A DNA stretch of 64,000 nt. Origin: Streptomyces sp. MH60 (lineage in GTDB: Bacteria; Actinomycetota; Actinomycetes; Streptomycetales; Streptomycetaceae). This document shows, one piece after another, positions 8,704 to 18,800 of the stretch. The stretch's first letter is position 1. Each line of letters begins with the position of its first letter. Location of the stretch: contig NZ_MULI01000022.1 in the NCBI RefSeq assembly GCF_002939385.1, forward strand, positions 33,091-97,090, given 5' to 3'. A model generated the notes under the pieces. It saw nothing but the letters and a program-made list of their open reading frames with translations, did not search any database and had not been told where the DNA came from. The position numbers were made by a program, and so were the translations under genes.

Positions 8704-9996
8704 CCAACGGGGGACGGACGGAGTGACCCACCCCGGGTCGGCGACCCGCATCGCCGCCGCGTCGTCGCGGTCGCGGAGCGTGCCGTCGTCGTCGAGCCAG
8801 CGCCGGTGCAGGAACGCCAGGCGCTCGCGGTCGAGTTCGACGCCGAGGCCGGGGGCGTCGGAGACGGCGACCTTGCCGCCGTCGAAGGTGAGCCGCCGCG
8901 TCAGCACGTCCTCGGACTGCCAGGGGTAGTGGGAGTCGCAGGCGTGGTGGAGGTTCGGCACGGTGGCCGCCACGTGGGTCATGGCGGCGAGGCTGATGCC
9001 CAGGTGGGTGTTGGAGTGCATGGAGACGCCGACGCCGAAGGTGCGGCAGACGGCGGCCAGTTGCTGGGTGTTGCGCAGTCCGCCCCAGTAGTGGTGGTCG
9101 GAGAGCACGACCTGCACGGCGCCCCGGGTGAACGCCTCCTGGATCTCGGCGAACGTCGTCACGCACATGTTGGTCGCGAGCGGCACCCCGGTCTTCGCGG
9201 CGACCTCGGCCATCGCCGGGGTGCCGAGCGCGGGGTCCTCCAGGTACTCCAGGACGTCCCCGAGTTCCGCCGCGACCTGGAGGGAGGTCTCCACGGACCA
9301 GGCGCCGTTGGGGTCCAGGCGCAGGGGGTGTCCGGGGAACGCCTCGGCGAGCGCCCTGATCGCGGCGATCTCCTCCGCGGGCGGGAAGACGCCGCCCTTG
9401 AGCTTGAAGGAGGTGAAGCCGTACCGCTCGGTGAAGGCGCGGGCCTGGGCGACGACTCCGGCCGGGTCGAGGGCGGCGCCCCAGTCGTCCTTCTCGCAGG
9501 CCACGCCCTCGGGGTGGCCGGCCCACTTGTAGAAGAGGTACGCGCTGTACTCCACGGCGTCGCGGACCTTGCCGCCGAGCAGGGCGTGCACGGGCAGTCC
9601 GAGCGCCTTGCCGAGGGCGTCGAGGCAGGCGACCTCGAACCCGGAGACGACGGACAGGCGCAGCTTGTCGGCGGTCTGGACGCCGCGCAGCCCGCCGACG
9701 TCGACCTGCCCGGAGACCCGGGAGGAGTCGACGGCGACCTCGTCGGCGAGGGTGAACAGTCCGTTGAGGTCCGAGACCTGACGGCCGACCAGCTTGTCGG
9801 CGAACGGGCGGGCCAGCTCCAGGTACTTGGCGTCGCCGTAGGTCTCGCCGACGCCGGTGACGCCGTCGGCGGTCTCCACCTCGACGATCAGGCGGGGGGT
9901 GTACGGCTGGTGCACGCCCTGGGTGTTGAGCAGGGGCGGGTCGGCGACCAGGATTGGCGTCAGGTGGACGGCCGTGATGGTGAGGTCGCGGGTCAC
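8704..9996 (-). CDS. gudD: Glucarate dehydratase; stop codon missing in this sequence
   Basis: Enolase-superfamily dehydratase that turns D-glucarate into 5-dehydro-4-deoxyglucarate. Catalytic features seen: the KxK motif in SFKLKGGVF, metal-ligand region LDPNGAW, and the general-base histidine in GVSMHSNTHLGISL. GTG 9996 overlaps the kdgD stop (GTGA). The protein should end at PSVPRW (431 aa), but the next codon is TGT, so the frame runs on uselessly through the permease gene to 7249. The end given here is the inferred natural end without a stop. The homologous part is intact, so it is probably functional if the lost base is an artefact. Confidence 0.85.
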
Positions 9997-10967
9997 AGGG
10001 CGGCTCCTACGAGGTCGAGTCCGGTGGTGAGCAGGGTCTTCAGTTCGGCGAGGTCGGCGGGCGACGGGTCGGTGAGGGGGGCGCGGACCGGGCCGACGGG
10101 GCACCCGCGCAGCCGGGCGGCCGCCTTCACGAGGGACACGGCGTATCCGGGGACGCGGTCGCGCAGTTCGACGAGCGGGACGTAGAAGTCGCGCAGCAGC
10201 TTGTCGACCGTGCCGGTGTCGCCGCCGTGCAGGGCGGCGAGGAAGGCGTTCGCGATCTCGGGCGCGAAGGCGTGCACGGCGGAGGAGTAGGCGGGGACTC
10301 CGACGGCGGCGTAGGCGCGGGCCTGGACCTCGGCGGTGGCGGCGCCGTTGAAGAAGAGGAAGTCCTCGGGGGCGGCGAGGACCGAGCGCTGGAGGCGGTC
10401 GAGGTCGCTGTGGCCGTCCTTGAGGCCGATCACGCCGGGGAGGCGGGCGAGGCGCCGGACGGACTCGGAGGTGTAGGCGACCTGGCCGCGCTGGTAGGCG
10501 ATGAGCGGGAGCCGGGTGCCGGCGGCGATCCGCTCCACCTGGGCGACCAGGCCGTCCTGCGGGGCGGCGGTGAGGTAGTGCGGCATGACGAGGAGGGCGT
10601 CGGCCCCGGCCTCCTCCGCGATGCGGGCGAACCGCAGGGCCTGCGCCCAGCCGTAGCCGGTCCCGGCGACGACCGGTACCCGGCCCGCGCTCTCCTCGAC
10701 GGTGAGGGTGACGACCTGGCGGTACTCGTCCTCGTCGAGGGAGAAGAACTCGCCGGTGCCGCAGGCGGGGAAGACGGCGCCAGGGTCGGTGGCGAGCCGT
10801 TCGGCGACGTAGGCGCGGTGGCCGTCGGGGTCGAGCGAACCGTCGTCGCGGAAGCTGGTCAGCGGGAAGGACAGCACGCTCCGGGCCATCCCCTCGCGCA
10901 GCCGTCGGACCACGGCCGCCCGGGCGGCGCCGGTGTCGGTGCCCACGCTCGTGCCCACGCTCGTCAT
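9993..10967 (-). CDS. kdgD: 5-dehydro-4-deoxyglucarate dehydratase
   Basis: A DHDPS/NAL-superfamily lyase of 324 aa that dehydrates and decarboxylates 5-dehydro-4-deoxyglucarate to alpha-ketoglutarate semialdehyde. Seen: FPACGTGEFFSL for substrate carboxylate binding, the conserved Tyr in PLIAYQRG, and the Schiff-base lysine in VIGLKDGHSD. ATG 10967 follows AGGGACGG. It is the first gene of the leftward glucarate cluster and is divergent from an IclR regulator. The semialdehyde dehydrogenase that would finish the pathway is not in this window. Confidence 0.92.
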   Translation of the reverse strand: MTSVGTSVGTDTGAARAAVVRRLREGMARSVLSFPLTSFRDDGSLDPDGHRAYVAERLATDPGAVFPACGTGEFFSLDEDEYRQVVTLTVEESAGRVPVVAGTGYGWAQALRFARIAEEAGADALLVMPHYLTAAPQDGLVAQVERIAAGTRLPLIAYQRGQVAYTSESVRRLARLPGVIGLKDGHSDLDRLQRSVLAAPEDFLFFNGAATAEVQARAYAAVGVPAYSSAVHAFAPEIANAFLAALHGGDTGTVDKLLRDFYVPLVELRDRVPGYAVSLVKAAARLRGCPVGPVRAPLTDPSPADLAELKTLLTTGLDLVGAAL

Positions 10968-10986
10968 CTCAACCGTCCCTTGTCTC

Positions 10987-11017
10987 CGTATGTAGATGTC
11001 ATCCACGTATGAAGATG
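10987..11017. promoter_or_regulatory. Direct repeat CGTATGNAGATG x2, candidate IclR operator
   Basis: Two copies of CGTATG-N-AGATG (10987-10998 and 11006-11017) lie 19 bp apart between the divergent kdgD and IclR genes; a short palindrome GATG-T-CATC sits at 10995-11003. Position and spacing fit a regulator site for the neighbouring IclR protein, which is an inference. Confidence 0.45.
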
Positions 11018-11078
11018 GAGAGTAGAGAGGTGCCCCGGGAGCGTCAATGGGTCCGGGGCATCGGATTACGATCGGCGC

Positions 11079-11888
11079 ATGTCGGAGACTGGTGGCGCGG
11101 CGGCAGGTGGCGCGGCGGGCGGCGTCCGCGAGGTGAAGTCCGCGGCACGCACGGTGGAACTGCTGGAGGTGCTGGCCGCCCGCGGCGACCGCCCGGCCCG
11201 GCTCCAGGAGCTGGCGGACGGGCTGGGCGTGCCGCGCAGCTCGATGTACGCGCTGCTCCAGACGCTGATCTCGCGCGGCTGGGTCCGCACCGACGTCACC
11301 GGCTCCCTCTACGGCATCGGCATCCACGCCCTGCTCACCGGCACCAGCTACCTGGACTCCGACCCCCGGGTGCGGGCGGTGCGGCCGTACCTCGACGAGG
11401 CGTCCGAGGCGCTGGGCGAGACCATCCACCTGGGGCGGCTGGACGGGCGCGACGTGGCGTACCTGGCGACCCGGGAGTCGCACGAATACCTGCGCACGAT
11501 CAGCAGGGTGGGGCGCCGGCTGCCCGCCCACGTGGGCGCGCTGGGCAAGGCGCTGCTGGCCGAGCGGCCGGACGCGGAACTGCCCGAGGGACCGTACGAG
11601 GTCTTCACCGCCCACACCCACACCAGCAGGGAGGCCCTGGCGGCCGACCTCGCCCGGACCAGGGAGCGCGGCTACTCCGTCGACCGCGAGGAGGGCGTGC
11701 CCGGCATCGTCGGCTTCGGCTTCGCGCTGCGCTATGAGGTCCCGGCGCTGGACGCGATCAGCTGCTCGGTGCCGGTGGCCCGGCTTACGCCGGATCACGA
11801 GGCGCGGATCGTGGCGGTGATGCGGGAGATCAGGGCCAAACTGGAGGCGACGATTCCGGCCGGAGGCGGCTCGGTTCACTGGCGTTAG
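11079..11888 (+). CDS. IclR-family transcriptional regulator
   Basis: A 269-aa regulator with an N-terminal winged helix (about residues 15-85, including ELADGLGVPRSSMYALLQTL) and a C-terminal IclR effector domain (about 95-260; RVGRRLPAHVGALGKALLA and the GIVGFGFAL region). Such proteins usually repress a neighbouring catabolic operon and release it on binding a pathway metabolite. It is divergent from kdgD, so control of the glucarate genes is likely. No clear SD precedes the ATG. Confidence 0.92.
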   Translation: MSETGGAAAGGAAGGVREVKSAARTVELLEVLAARGDRPARLQELADGLGVPRSSMYALLQTLISRGWVRTDVTGSLYGIGIHALLTGTSYLDSDPRVRAVRPYLDEASEALGETIHLGRLDGRDVAYLATRESHEYLRTISRVGRRLPAHVGALGKALLAERPDAELPEGPYEVFTAHTHTSREALAADLARTRERGYSVDREEGVPGIVGFGFALRYEVPALDAISCSVPVARLTPDHEARIVAVMREIRAKLEATIPAGGGSVHWR

Positions 11889-12062
11889 CGCTCGCTGCTA
11901 CCCAGCCTCGAAACCCCCAAACGGCTATGTGACCCAGATCCCACCCCCTCGCCTGTTTCGGGCGTCCCCGCGCTTGATACAAATTGCCCGCGCGTTCCTG
12001 TCAGTCGACGGTCGTCGCCCCCTCCCTCCCCACCGTCCCTTCCGCATGCCCTGGGAACGCCC

Positions 12063-13412
12063 GTGCTCGCCCCCCGCACCACCCCCTGGCCCCTCGTCGC
12101 CCTTTTCACGGCCGGGTACCTGCCTCCGTACCTGCTGCCCACCACCGTCGGCAGACTCGACACCGGCCTCGCGCTCTCCGCCACCCAGGCGGGCGCGGTC
12201 GGCAGCGCTCTGCTGCTGAGTTCGGCGACCGCCGGCTTCCTGCTGGCCTCCCGGGTGCAGCGGGCCGGTGCCCGGACGCTGGCCCGCTTCGGCCTCGCGC
12301 TGGCCGTCCTCGGTTACGGCGCCGCCGCGCTCACCACCGCCGTCCCGGCCGTCGTCGTCGGCGCGGTCGTGGGCGGTTTCGGCTCGGGGACGGCCACCAC
12401 GGTCGCCGCGACCCGGATCGCCGCCGAGAAGGATCCCCACCGCGCCTCCACGATGGGCCTGCTGAGCGTGTCCGCGCTGGCCGGCGCGGTGTACCTGACG
12501 GTGCCCCACCTGGGCCGGGCGCACGGACTGCCGCTGGCCGCGATCGCCCTGACCGCGCTGGCGGTGTGGCCGCTGACCGGCCGCCTGCCGGGCGCGGAGG
12601 CCGCCTCCCCCGCCACGCCCGGCACCGACACCACCGCCCCGCTCCCGCACCGCCGTTCGGGGCTGGTCCTGGCCGCCACGGTGCTGTGCTGGTCCCTCGC
12701 GCAGAACTCCCTGTGGGGTGTCAGCGGCCGGATCGGGCTGACCCAGGCCGGCCTGGGCGACGCCGCCCTGGGGCTGGTCTTCGCCGTCGCGCTGGGCGCG
12801 GGGCTGGTCGGGGTACTGGTCGCCGGCGCCCTCGGGCCGCGGCTGGGGCGGGCCATGCCGGTCGGCGCCGGCACGGTGCTCATCGCGGGCTGCATCGCGG
12901 TCAGCGCGTCGGCGACGACCCCGGCGACCTTCGCGACCGGGGAGATCGCCTGGAACACCGTCTACCCGGTCGTGCTGTCGTACCTGATCGGCCTCGCCGC
13001 CTCGCTCGACCCGCGCGGCCGGTGGGCGGTGCTGGTCGGTTCGGCGTCCTCGCTGGGCACGGCGGCCGGGCCGCTGGCCGGCAGTGTCCTGTCGGCGCGG
13101 GCCGGTTACCCGGGCATGGGGCTGGTGCTGGCCGCCGGTCTGCTGCTGGTCGCCGCGCCGATGACCGCCGTCGCGCTGCACACCGCGGGCCGGCCGCTGC
13201 TGTCCGGCGCGATCCGCCGCCGCGGCGGCACCCCGGCCGCGCTGGTGGCCGCCGCCACGGGTACACCGAGCGGTGCGGTGCCCGAGGTCGGTGCCGTGGA
13301 GCAGCCGGTCGTGGAGATCGACGTGGCCGCCCCCGCGGTGGCCGTCCGGGGCGCCTACGACACGGCGGGACCCCGGCAGGCGGCGGCCACACCGGGGTCC
13401 GGGACGGGCTGA
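12063..13412 (+). CDS. MFS transporter, function unknown
   Basis: A 449-aa membrane protein with about 12 hydrophobic segments. It is recognisably MFS by its two six-helix halves around a central loop near residue 195, but lacks a clear drug-exporter motif A. The GTG start is supported by GGGA 6 bases upstream. The last ~60 residues are a hydrophilic Ala/Pro/Gly-rich cytoplasmic tail. Its stop lies 3 bp from the stop of the convergent deaminase gene. The 174 bp upstream contains no gene that I can support. Substrate unknown. Confidence 0.8.
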   Translation: MLAPRTTPWPLVALFTAGYLPPYLLPTTVGRLDTGLALSATQAGAVGSALLLSSATAGFLLASRVQRAGARTLARFGLALAVLGYGAAALTTAVPAVVVGAVVGGFGSGTATTVAATRIAAEKDPHRASTMGLLSVSALAGAVYLTVPHLGRAHGLPLAAIALTALAVWPLTGRLPGAEAASPATPGTDTTAPLPHRRSGLVLAATVLCWSLAQNSLWGVSGRIGLTQAGLGDAALGLVFAVALGAGLVGVLVAGALGPRLGRAMPVGAGTVLIAGCIAVSASATTPATFATGEIAWNTVYPVVLSYLIGLAASLDPRGRWAVLVGSASSLGTAAGPLAGSVLSARAGYPGMGLVLAAGLLLVAAPMTAVALHTAGRPLLSGAIRRRGGTPAALVAAATGTPSGAVPEVGAVEQPVVEIDVAAPAVAVRGAYDTAGPRQAAATPGSGTG

Positions 13413-13415
13413 GTC

Positions 13416-14438
13416 CTACGCCGTCGGGAAGTCGTACGCCTCGACTTCCGCGAGGTACCGCGCCCGCAGTTCCTCCTCGTCCTCCAGGAAGGAGGCGAGG
13501 AAGGAGTTGCGGGCCAGCTCCCGCAGCCGCTCCTCGGTGAGACCGAGGGCCTGGCGCACGGCGTCGAAGTTGTCGTCCGCGTAGCCGCCGAAGTAGGCCG
13601 GGTCGTCGGAGTTGACCGTGCACATCAGCCCGGCGTCGAGCATCGCGGGCAGCGGATGGTCGGCGAGGGTGTCGACGGTGCGCAGCCGCACGTTGGACAG
13701 CGGGCACAGGGTGAGCGGGACGCGCTCGCGCACCAGCCGCTCGACCAGCGCCGGATCCTCCACGGAACGCAGCCCGTGGTCGATCCGCTCGACGCCGAGG
13801 ACGTCGAGGGCCTCGACGACGTACGCGGGCGGCCCCTCCTCGCCCGCGTGCGCGACCCGGCGCAGCCCGAGGGCGGCGGCGGCCTCGTACACCTCGCGGA
13901 ACTTCACGGGCGGGTGGCCGACCTCGGCCGAGTCCAGGCCGACGCCGGTGATGCGGTCGAGGTACGGCTTGGCGGCGTCCAGCGTCGCGAGGGCCGACTC
14001 GGCGGACTCGTCGCGCAGGAAGCAGAGGATCAGGCGGGTGGAGACCCCGTGGTTCTCGCGGCCGGCGCCCAGCGCCCGCCACAGCCCCTCCACGACCGTG
14101 TCCATCTCCACGCCCCGGGCGAGGTGGGCCTGCGGGTCGAAGAAGATCTCGGCGTGCCGGACGCCCTGGGCGGCGGCGCGGGCGAGGTAGGCGTTGGCCA
14201 GGTCCTCGAAGTCCCGCTCGGTGCGCAGCACGGCCATCAGTTCGTAGTACAGGTTCAGGAACGACTGGAGGTCCTCGAAGCGGTACGCCTCGCGCAGCGC
14301 GTCCTCATCCGCGTACGGCAGGGACACGCCGTTGCGGGCGGCCAGCGCGAAGGCCAGCTCGGGTTCCAGGGTGCCTTCGATGTGCAGGTGCAGTTCAGCT
14401 TTGGGCAGGGGCATCAGAGCATCGTACGGCGGCTTCAC
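13416..14438 (-). CDS. Adenine deaminase (adenosine-deaminase superfamily)
   Basis: Zinc purine deaminase of 340 aa. Metal ligands seen: HLH in AELHLHIEG, His in VAHAGEEGPP, and Asp in SDDPAYFGG. The signatures FFDPQAH, GLDSAEVGHPP and VAHAGEEGPP match the subgroup whose characterised member (Pseudomonas aeruginosa PA0148) deaminates adenine; classical adenosine deaminases carry GxDLAGDE instead. It probably makes hypoxanthine from adenine in purine salvage. GTG 14438 overlaps the rnz stop (GTGA) and is preferred; ATG 14414 is the alternative, without an SD. Many annotations would call it add. Confidence 0.8.
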   Translation of the reverse strand: MKPPYDALMPLPKAELHLHIEGTLEPELAFALAARNGVSLPYADEDALREAYRFEDLQSFLNLYYELMAVLRTERDFEDLANAYLARAAAQGVRHAEIFFDPQAHLARGVEMDTVVEGLWRALGAGRENHGVSTRLILCFLRDESAESALATLDAAKPYLDRITGVGLDSAEVGHPPVKFREVYEAAAALGLRRVAHAGEEGPPAYVVEALDVLGVERIDHGLRSVEDPALVERLVRERVPLTLCPLSNVRLRTVDTLADHPLPAMLDAGLMCTVNSDDPAYFGGYADDNFDAVRQALGLTEERLRELARNSFLASFLEDEEELRARYLAEVEAYDFPTA

Positions 14439-15340
14439 CGACGTTTCGGAACCGGTACGCGGGTGAGGTCGCGGGCCACGGTCAGCTCGCCCTCGTAACC
14501 GGCCGCGCGTGCCTGCCGCTCGAACTCCTCGGGTGCGGAGTAGCGCTGGCTGAAGTGGGTGAGGACCAGGTGCCGTACGCCCGCGTCCCGGGCCACGCGC
14601 GCGGCCTGACCGGCGGTGAGGTGGCCGTGGTCGGTGGCGAGGGTCTCGTCCTCGTCGAGGAAGGTGGACTCGATCACCAGCAGGTCCGAGCCCTCGGCGA
14701 GCGCGTGCACGCCCGCGCACAGCCGGGTGTCCATGACGAACGCGAACCGCTGGCCGGGCCGGACCTCGCTGACCTCGTCGAGCGCGACGCCGTTCAGCGA
14801 GCCCTCGCGCTGGATGCGGCCGACGTCGGGGCCCTTGATGCCGTGCGCGGCGAGGCGGTCGGGCAGCATGCGGCGGCCGTCGGGCTCGGTGAGCCGGTAG
14901 CCGTACGACTCGACGGGGTGCGACAGCCTGCGGGCGTCCAGGGTGTAGGCGGGGGTGACCGCAAGGGGGCCGTCGGCGGCGACCGGGGACTCGGTGAGGG
15001 CGACGGTCTCGCGGTAGGCGGTGGCGTAGCGCAGGCGCTCGAAGAAACGCTGCCCGGAGCGCGGGTAGTGGGCGGTGATCTCGTGCGGCACCTGGTCCAG
15101 GTTGATGCGCTGGATCACCCCGGCGAGGCCCAGGCTGTGGTCGCCGTGGAAGTGCGTGACGCAGATCCGGTTCAGGTCGTGGGCGGCGACCCCGGCGCGC
15201 AGCATCTGGCGCTGGGTGCCCTCGCCGGGGTCGAACAGGATGCCCTCGCCGTCCCAGCGGAGCAGGTAGCCGTTGTGGTTGCGGTGCCGGGTCGGGACCT
15301 GGCTGGCGGTGCCGAGGACGACGAGTTCACGTACGGACAC
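14435..15340 (-). CDS. rnz: Ribonuclease Z
   Basis: Metallo-beta-lactamase-fold tRNA 3' endonuclease of 301 aa that removes 3' trailers from tRNA precursors lacking an encoded CCA. The two tRNA genes in this window lack CCA, so they would need it. Seen: the zinc motif THFHGDHSLGLAG near residue 62, the downstream MDTRLC aspartate and the final LTHFSQRY histidine. It starts at GTG, 15 bp after the HIT gene, and overlaps the deaminase start. Confidence 0.92.
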   Translation of the reverse strand: MSVRELVVLGTASQVPTRHRNHNGYLLRWDGEGILFDPGEGTQRQMLRAGVAAHDLNRICVTHFHGDHSLGLAGVIQRINLDQVPHEITAHYPRSGQRFFERLRYATAYRETVALTESPVAADGPLAVTPAYTLDARRLSHPVESYGYRLTEPDGRRMLPDRLAAHGIKGPDVGRIQREGSLNGVALDEVSEVRPGQRFAFVMDTRLCAGVHALAEGSDLLVIESTFLDEDETLATDHGHLTAGQAARVARDAGVRHLVLTHFSQRYSAPEEFERQARAAGYEGELTVARDLTRVPVPKRR

Positions 15341-15355
15341 GGGGGCTGCGCCCGA

Positions 15356-15709
15356 CTATCCGGGGGGCCATTCGAGGCCGCGGCCGCCGAGCACGTGGGC
15401 GTGCGCGTGCCAGACGGTCTGTCCGGCGCCGCTGCCGGTGTTGAAGACGGTGCGGTAGCTGTCCAGCTTCTCGTCGTCGGCGACGGCCTGGGTCTCGCGC
15501 AGGACGTCGGCGGCGAGCTGCGGGGCTTCGGCGGCGAGCGCGGCGGCGTCCTTGTGGTGCGCCTTGGGGATCACCAGGACGTGGGTGGGGGCCTGGGGGT
15601 TGATGTCCCGGAACGCGACGGTGGTGTCCGTCTCGCGGACGATCGTCGCGGGAATCTGCCCTGCGACGATCTTGCAGAACAGGCAGTCGTCCTGTGCCTC
15701 GCCAGTCAC
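15356..15709 (-). CDS. HIT-family nucleotide-binding protein
   Basis: A 117-aa histidine-triad hydrolase of the Hint/PKCI type. Seen: N-terminal CLFCKIVAGQIPA, a central HVLVIPKAHHKD, and the histidine triad HAHAHVL close to the C-terminus. Relatives cleave phosphoramidates such as aminoacyl-AMP. GTG 15709 is fixed by AGGAG 6 bases upstream. It lies second in a leftward run after the tricorn-like gene, behind a strong inverted repeat, and just before rnz. Confidence 0.9.
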   Translation of the reverse strand: MTGEAQDDCLFCKIVAGQIPATIVRETDTTVAFRDINPQAPTHVLVIPKAHHKDAAALAAEAPQLAADVLRETQAVADDEKLDSYRTVFNTGSGAGQTVWHAHAHVLGGRGLEWPPG

Positions 15710-15762
15710 TTGGCTCTCCTCACACCGGTGATCTTCTGTGGGCATCGTATCCGCCGCCGCAG

Positions 15763-15832
15763 CCGCGGGCAGTCGTGCCGCCGGGTGCCTCCCAGGCCGT
15801 TCAGGCACTGGGGGAGGCACGACTGCCCGCGG
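15763..15832 (-). terminator. 17-bp perfect inverted repeat, terminator or attenuator
   Basis: The arms at 15763-15779 and 15816-15832 (CCGCGGGCAGTCGTGCC and its complement) are perfect. The right arm ends one base before the stop codon of the tricorn-like gene. An inner stem (GTGCCTCCC with GGGAGGCAC) can form inside. There is no T run, as is usual in Streptomyces. It lies between the protease gene and the HIT gene and probably limits read-through. Confidence 0.65.
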
Positions 15833-18800
15833 TCAAGGCAACGTGGGCGGCGTCTTCGCCGGAGTCTCCTCCAATGCCGCCAGCGCGAGCGCGATCGCCT
15901 CGTCCAGCTGGGGGTCGCGGCCCGCCGCGTAGTCCTGCGGACGCTGCGGGACCTCCACGTCCGGATCGACGCCGTGGTTCTCCACGCCCCACCCGTAACC
16001 CTCCAGCCAGAACGCGTACTTCGGCTGGGTGATCAGCGTGCCGTCGACCAGCCGGTAGCGGCTGTCGATGCCGATGACGCCGCCCCAGGTGCGCACGCCG
16101 ACGACCGGCCCGATCCCCAGTGCCTTGATCGCCGCGTTGACGATGTCCCCGTCCGAGCCGGAGAACTCGTTGGCGACGGCGACGACCGGCCCGCGGGGCG
16201 CGTCCTGCGGGTAGCTGGTCGGCCGCATGCCGCGCGGCAGGTCCCAGCCGACGATGCGCCGGGCCAGCTTCTCCACCACCAGCTGGGAGGTGTGCCCGCC
16301 GCGGTTCTCCCGGACGTCGACGACCAGGCCCTCCCTGGCCACCTCGACGCGCAGGTCGCGGTGGATCTGGGCCCAGCCGGGCGCCTGCATGTCGGGGACG
16401 TGCAGGTAGCCCAGCCGCCCGCCGGACTTCTCGTGGACGTAGGCGCGCCGGTCGGCGACCCAGGCGTGGTAGCGCAGCGGCTCCTCGTCGGCGAGCGGGA
16501 CGACGACGGCGTGCCGCACCTCGCCGCCGCCGGCCGGGGAGACGGTCAGCTCGACCGGCTTGCCCGCCGTGCCGACGAGCAGGGGTCCAGGACCGGTGAC
16601 CGGGTCCACGGCCTGCCCGGCGACCGCGACGATCGCGTCCCCGGCGCGCACGGCGACCCCGGGCGCGGCGAGCGGGGAACGGGCGTCGGGGTCGGAGGTC
16701 TCCGAGGGCAGGACCCGGTCGATGCGCCAGGTGCCGTCCTCGTGGCGGGAGAGGTCGGCGCCGAGCAGGCCCTGCCGGGCGCCGGAGCCGTGACCGCCGC
16801 GGGGGGTGACGTAGGCGTGCGAGGTGCCGAGTTCACCGTGCACCTCCCACAGGAGGTCGACCAGGTCGTCGTGGGTGGCGACGCGGTCCAGGACGGGCCG
16901 GTAGCGGTCGAGCACGCCGTCCCAGTCGACGCCGTTCATGTCGGCCCGCCAGAAGTGGTCCCGCATGATGCGGCCGGTCTCGTCGAACATCTGCCGCCAC
17001 TCCGCGGCCGGTTCGACTCTCTGGCGGACCCGGCCCAGGTCGACGGTGACGTTGGTGTCGCTGTCCTCGTCGCCGGAGGCCCGCCGGTCGCTGGGCACGA
17101 CCTTGAGCCGTCCGTCGGTCCACAGCAGCACCCGCTTGCCGTCGCCGCTGACCTCGTAGTGGTCGGCGTCGCCGCCGAGGTGCTCGACGCGCTGCTGGGC
17201 GAGGTCGTACCGCTCCAGCTCGGTGTGCGGGTCGGGGTCGTCCGGGGTGGCGCGGGAGGCGCCGAGGACACCGGTGAGCGGGTGGCGCAGCCACAGGACG
17301 CCGTCCTTGGCGGCGCGCAGCCGGGAGTAGCGGGCGGCCTCCACCGGGAAGGGCACGATGCGGTCGGCGAGGCCCTCGATGTCGATCCGGGTGGTGGGGG
17401 TGCCCTCGCTGTCGGGGGTCTCCTCGCGGTCCGGGGTCTCGAAGGGGCGGCCGTGGCGCTGCGGGCCGAAGGGCGAGGGCGTGGTCGCCGCGAGGGTGAT
17501 CAGGTAGGGCCGGGCGCCCTCGACGAAGGCCAGGTCGAAGACGTGCTCGTCGTAGACCGGGTCGAAGGAGCGGGTGGAGAGGAAGGCGAGGTGCTTGCCG
17601 TCCAGGGTGAAGGCGGGCGAGTAGTCCTTGAAGCGCAGCGGGGTCGCCTCGCTCACCGACAGGTCGGTGGTGTTGGCGAGTTTGAGCTGGCGCAGCGGGT
17701 CGGGGCCGGGGTGGGACCAGGCGAGCCAGGCCGAGTCCGGCGAGAAGACCAGCCCGGACGCGTCGCCGTCCTCGCTGCGGTCGACCTCGCGGACCTCGCC
17801 GCTCTCGCGCTCGACGAGCAGGACCCGCCCGTCGTGCGAGGCGACGGCGACGCGGCTGCCGTCGGGGGCCACGGCGAGGCTCAGCACCCGGCCGAGCCGT
17901 CCGGCGGCCAGGCGCCGTGCGGTGGCGCCGGGGGCGAGGCCGGTGGCGGGCGCGAACTCCAGGGCGTCGTCGCCCTCGGCGTCCGTCACCCACACCACCC
18001 ACTCCTCGCCGTCGGCGCGGAAGGTACGCGGCAGCCGGGTGCGGACACCGGGGGTGGCCGCGAGCGCGCGCGCCGGTCCGGAGCGGTGGGTGACCCAGTG
18101 CACGCCGCCGCGTACGGCGACGGCGCTGCCGCGCGCGGTGTGGTCGGGGGACGCGGAGCCGAACCAGCGGGCGGCGTTGACCGGGTACGGCTGGAGGTCG
18201 ACGCGGGCACCGCCGAGCCGGATGTCCAGGCGGCGCGGCTCGGCGCCGTCGAGGTCGTCCAGGGTCCACAGTTCACCGGCGGACGCGTAGACGACGCGGG
18301 TGCCGTCGGTGGCGGCGTGCCGGGCGTAGAAGCCTCCCCCACCGGGGGTGTGCCGACGCAGGTCGGAGCCGTCGGCGAGGGAGGAGTACAGGGCGCCGGT
18401 GCCCTCGTGGTCGGAGAGGAAGGCGATCCGGTCGCCGACCCAGAAGGGGTACTCGATGTTGCCGTCGAGGTCGGCGTGCAGACGGACGAACTCGCCGTCG
18501 TCCTCGCGGTCGATCCACAGCTTGCCCGCCGTGCCGCCCCGGTAGCGCTTCCACCAGGCGGCCTCGCGGCCCATCGGCGCGGACAGCAGCACGGTGTGCG
18601 GGCCCTGGGCGACGTCCCCGACGGGCCCGTAGGGCAGGGTGGCCGCCGGTCCGCCGTCGAGCGGGACGGCGCGGGCCCAGCTGCGGCGCAGGCTGGCCTG
18701 GCCGTAGGTGCTGAGGGCGAGGACGCGGCCGTCGGCGGTCCAGCCGCGGACCTGGGTCCTGATGCTGCCCCAGTGGGTGAGGCGCCGGGCGGGGCCGCCG

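Noticed and set aside
7249..10104. A single 951-codon gudD-permease fusion frame
   Set aside because: After PSVPRW the frame is the wrong phase of the permease gene, giving Arg/Pro-rich nonsense. It is best explained by a lost base rather than a real fusion protein.
13416..14720. Longer 434-codon deaminase frame
   Set aside because: The extra 5' part lies over rnz coding sequence in another phase; the GTGA overlap at 14435-14438 gives a natural start.
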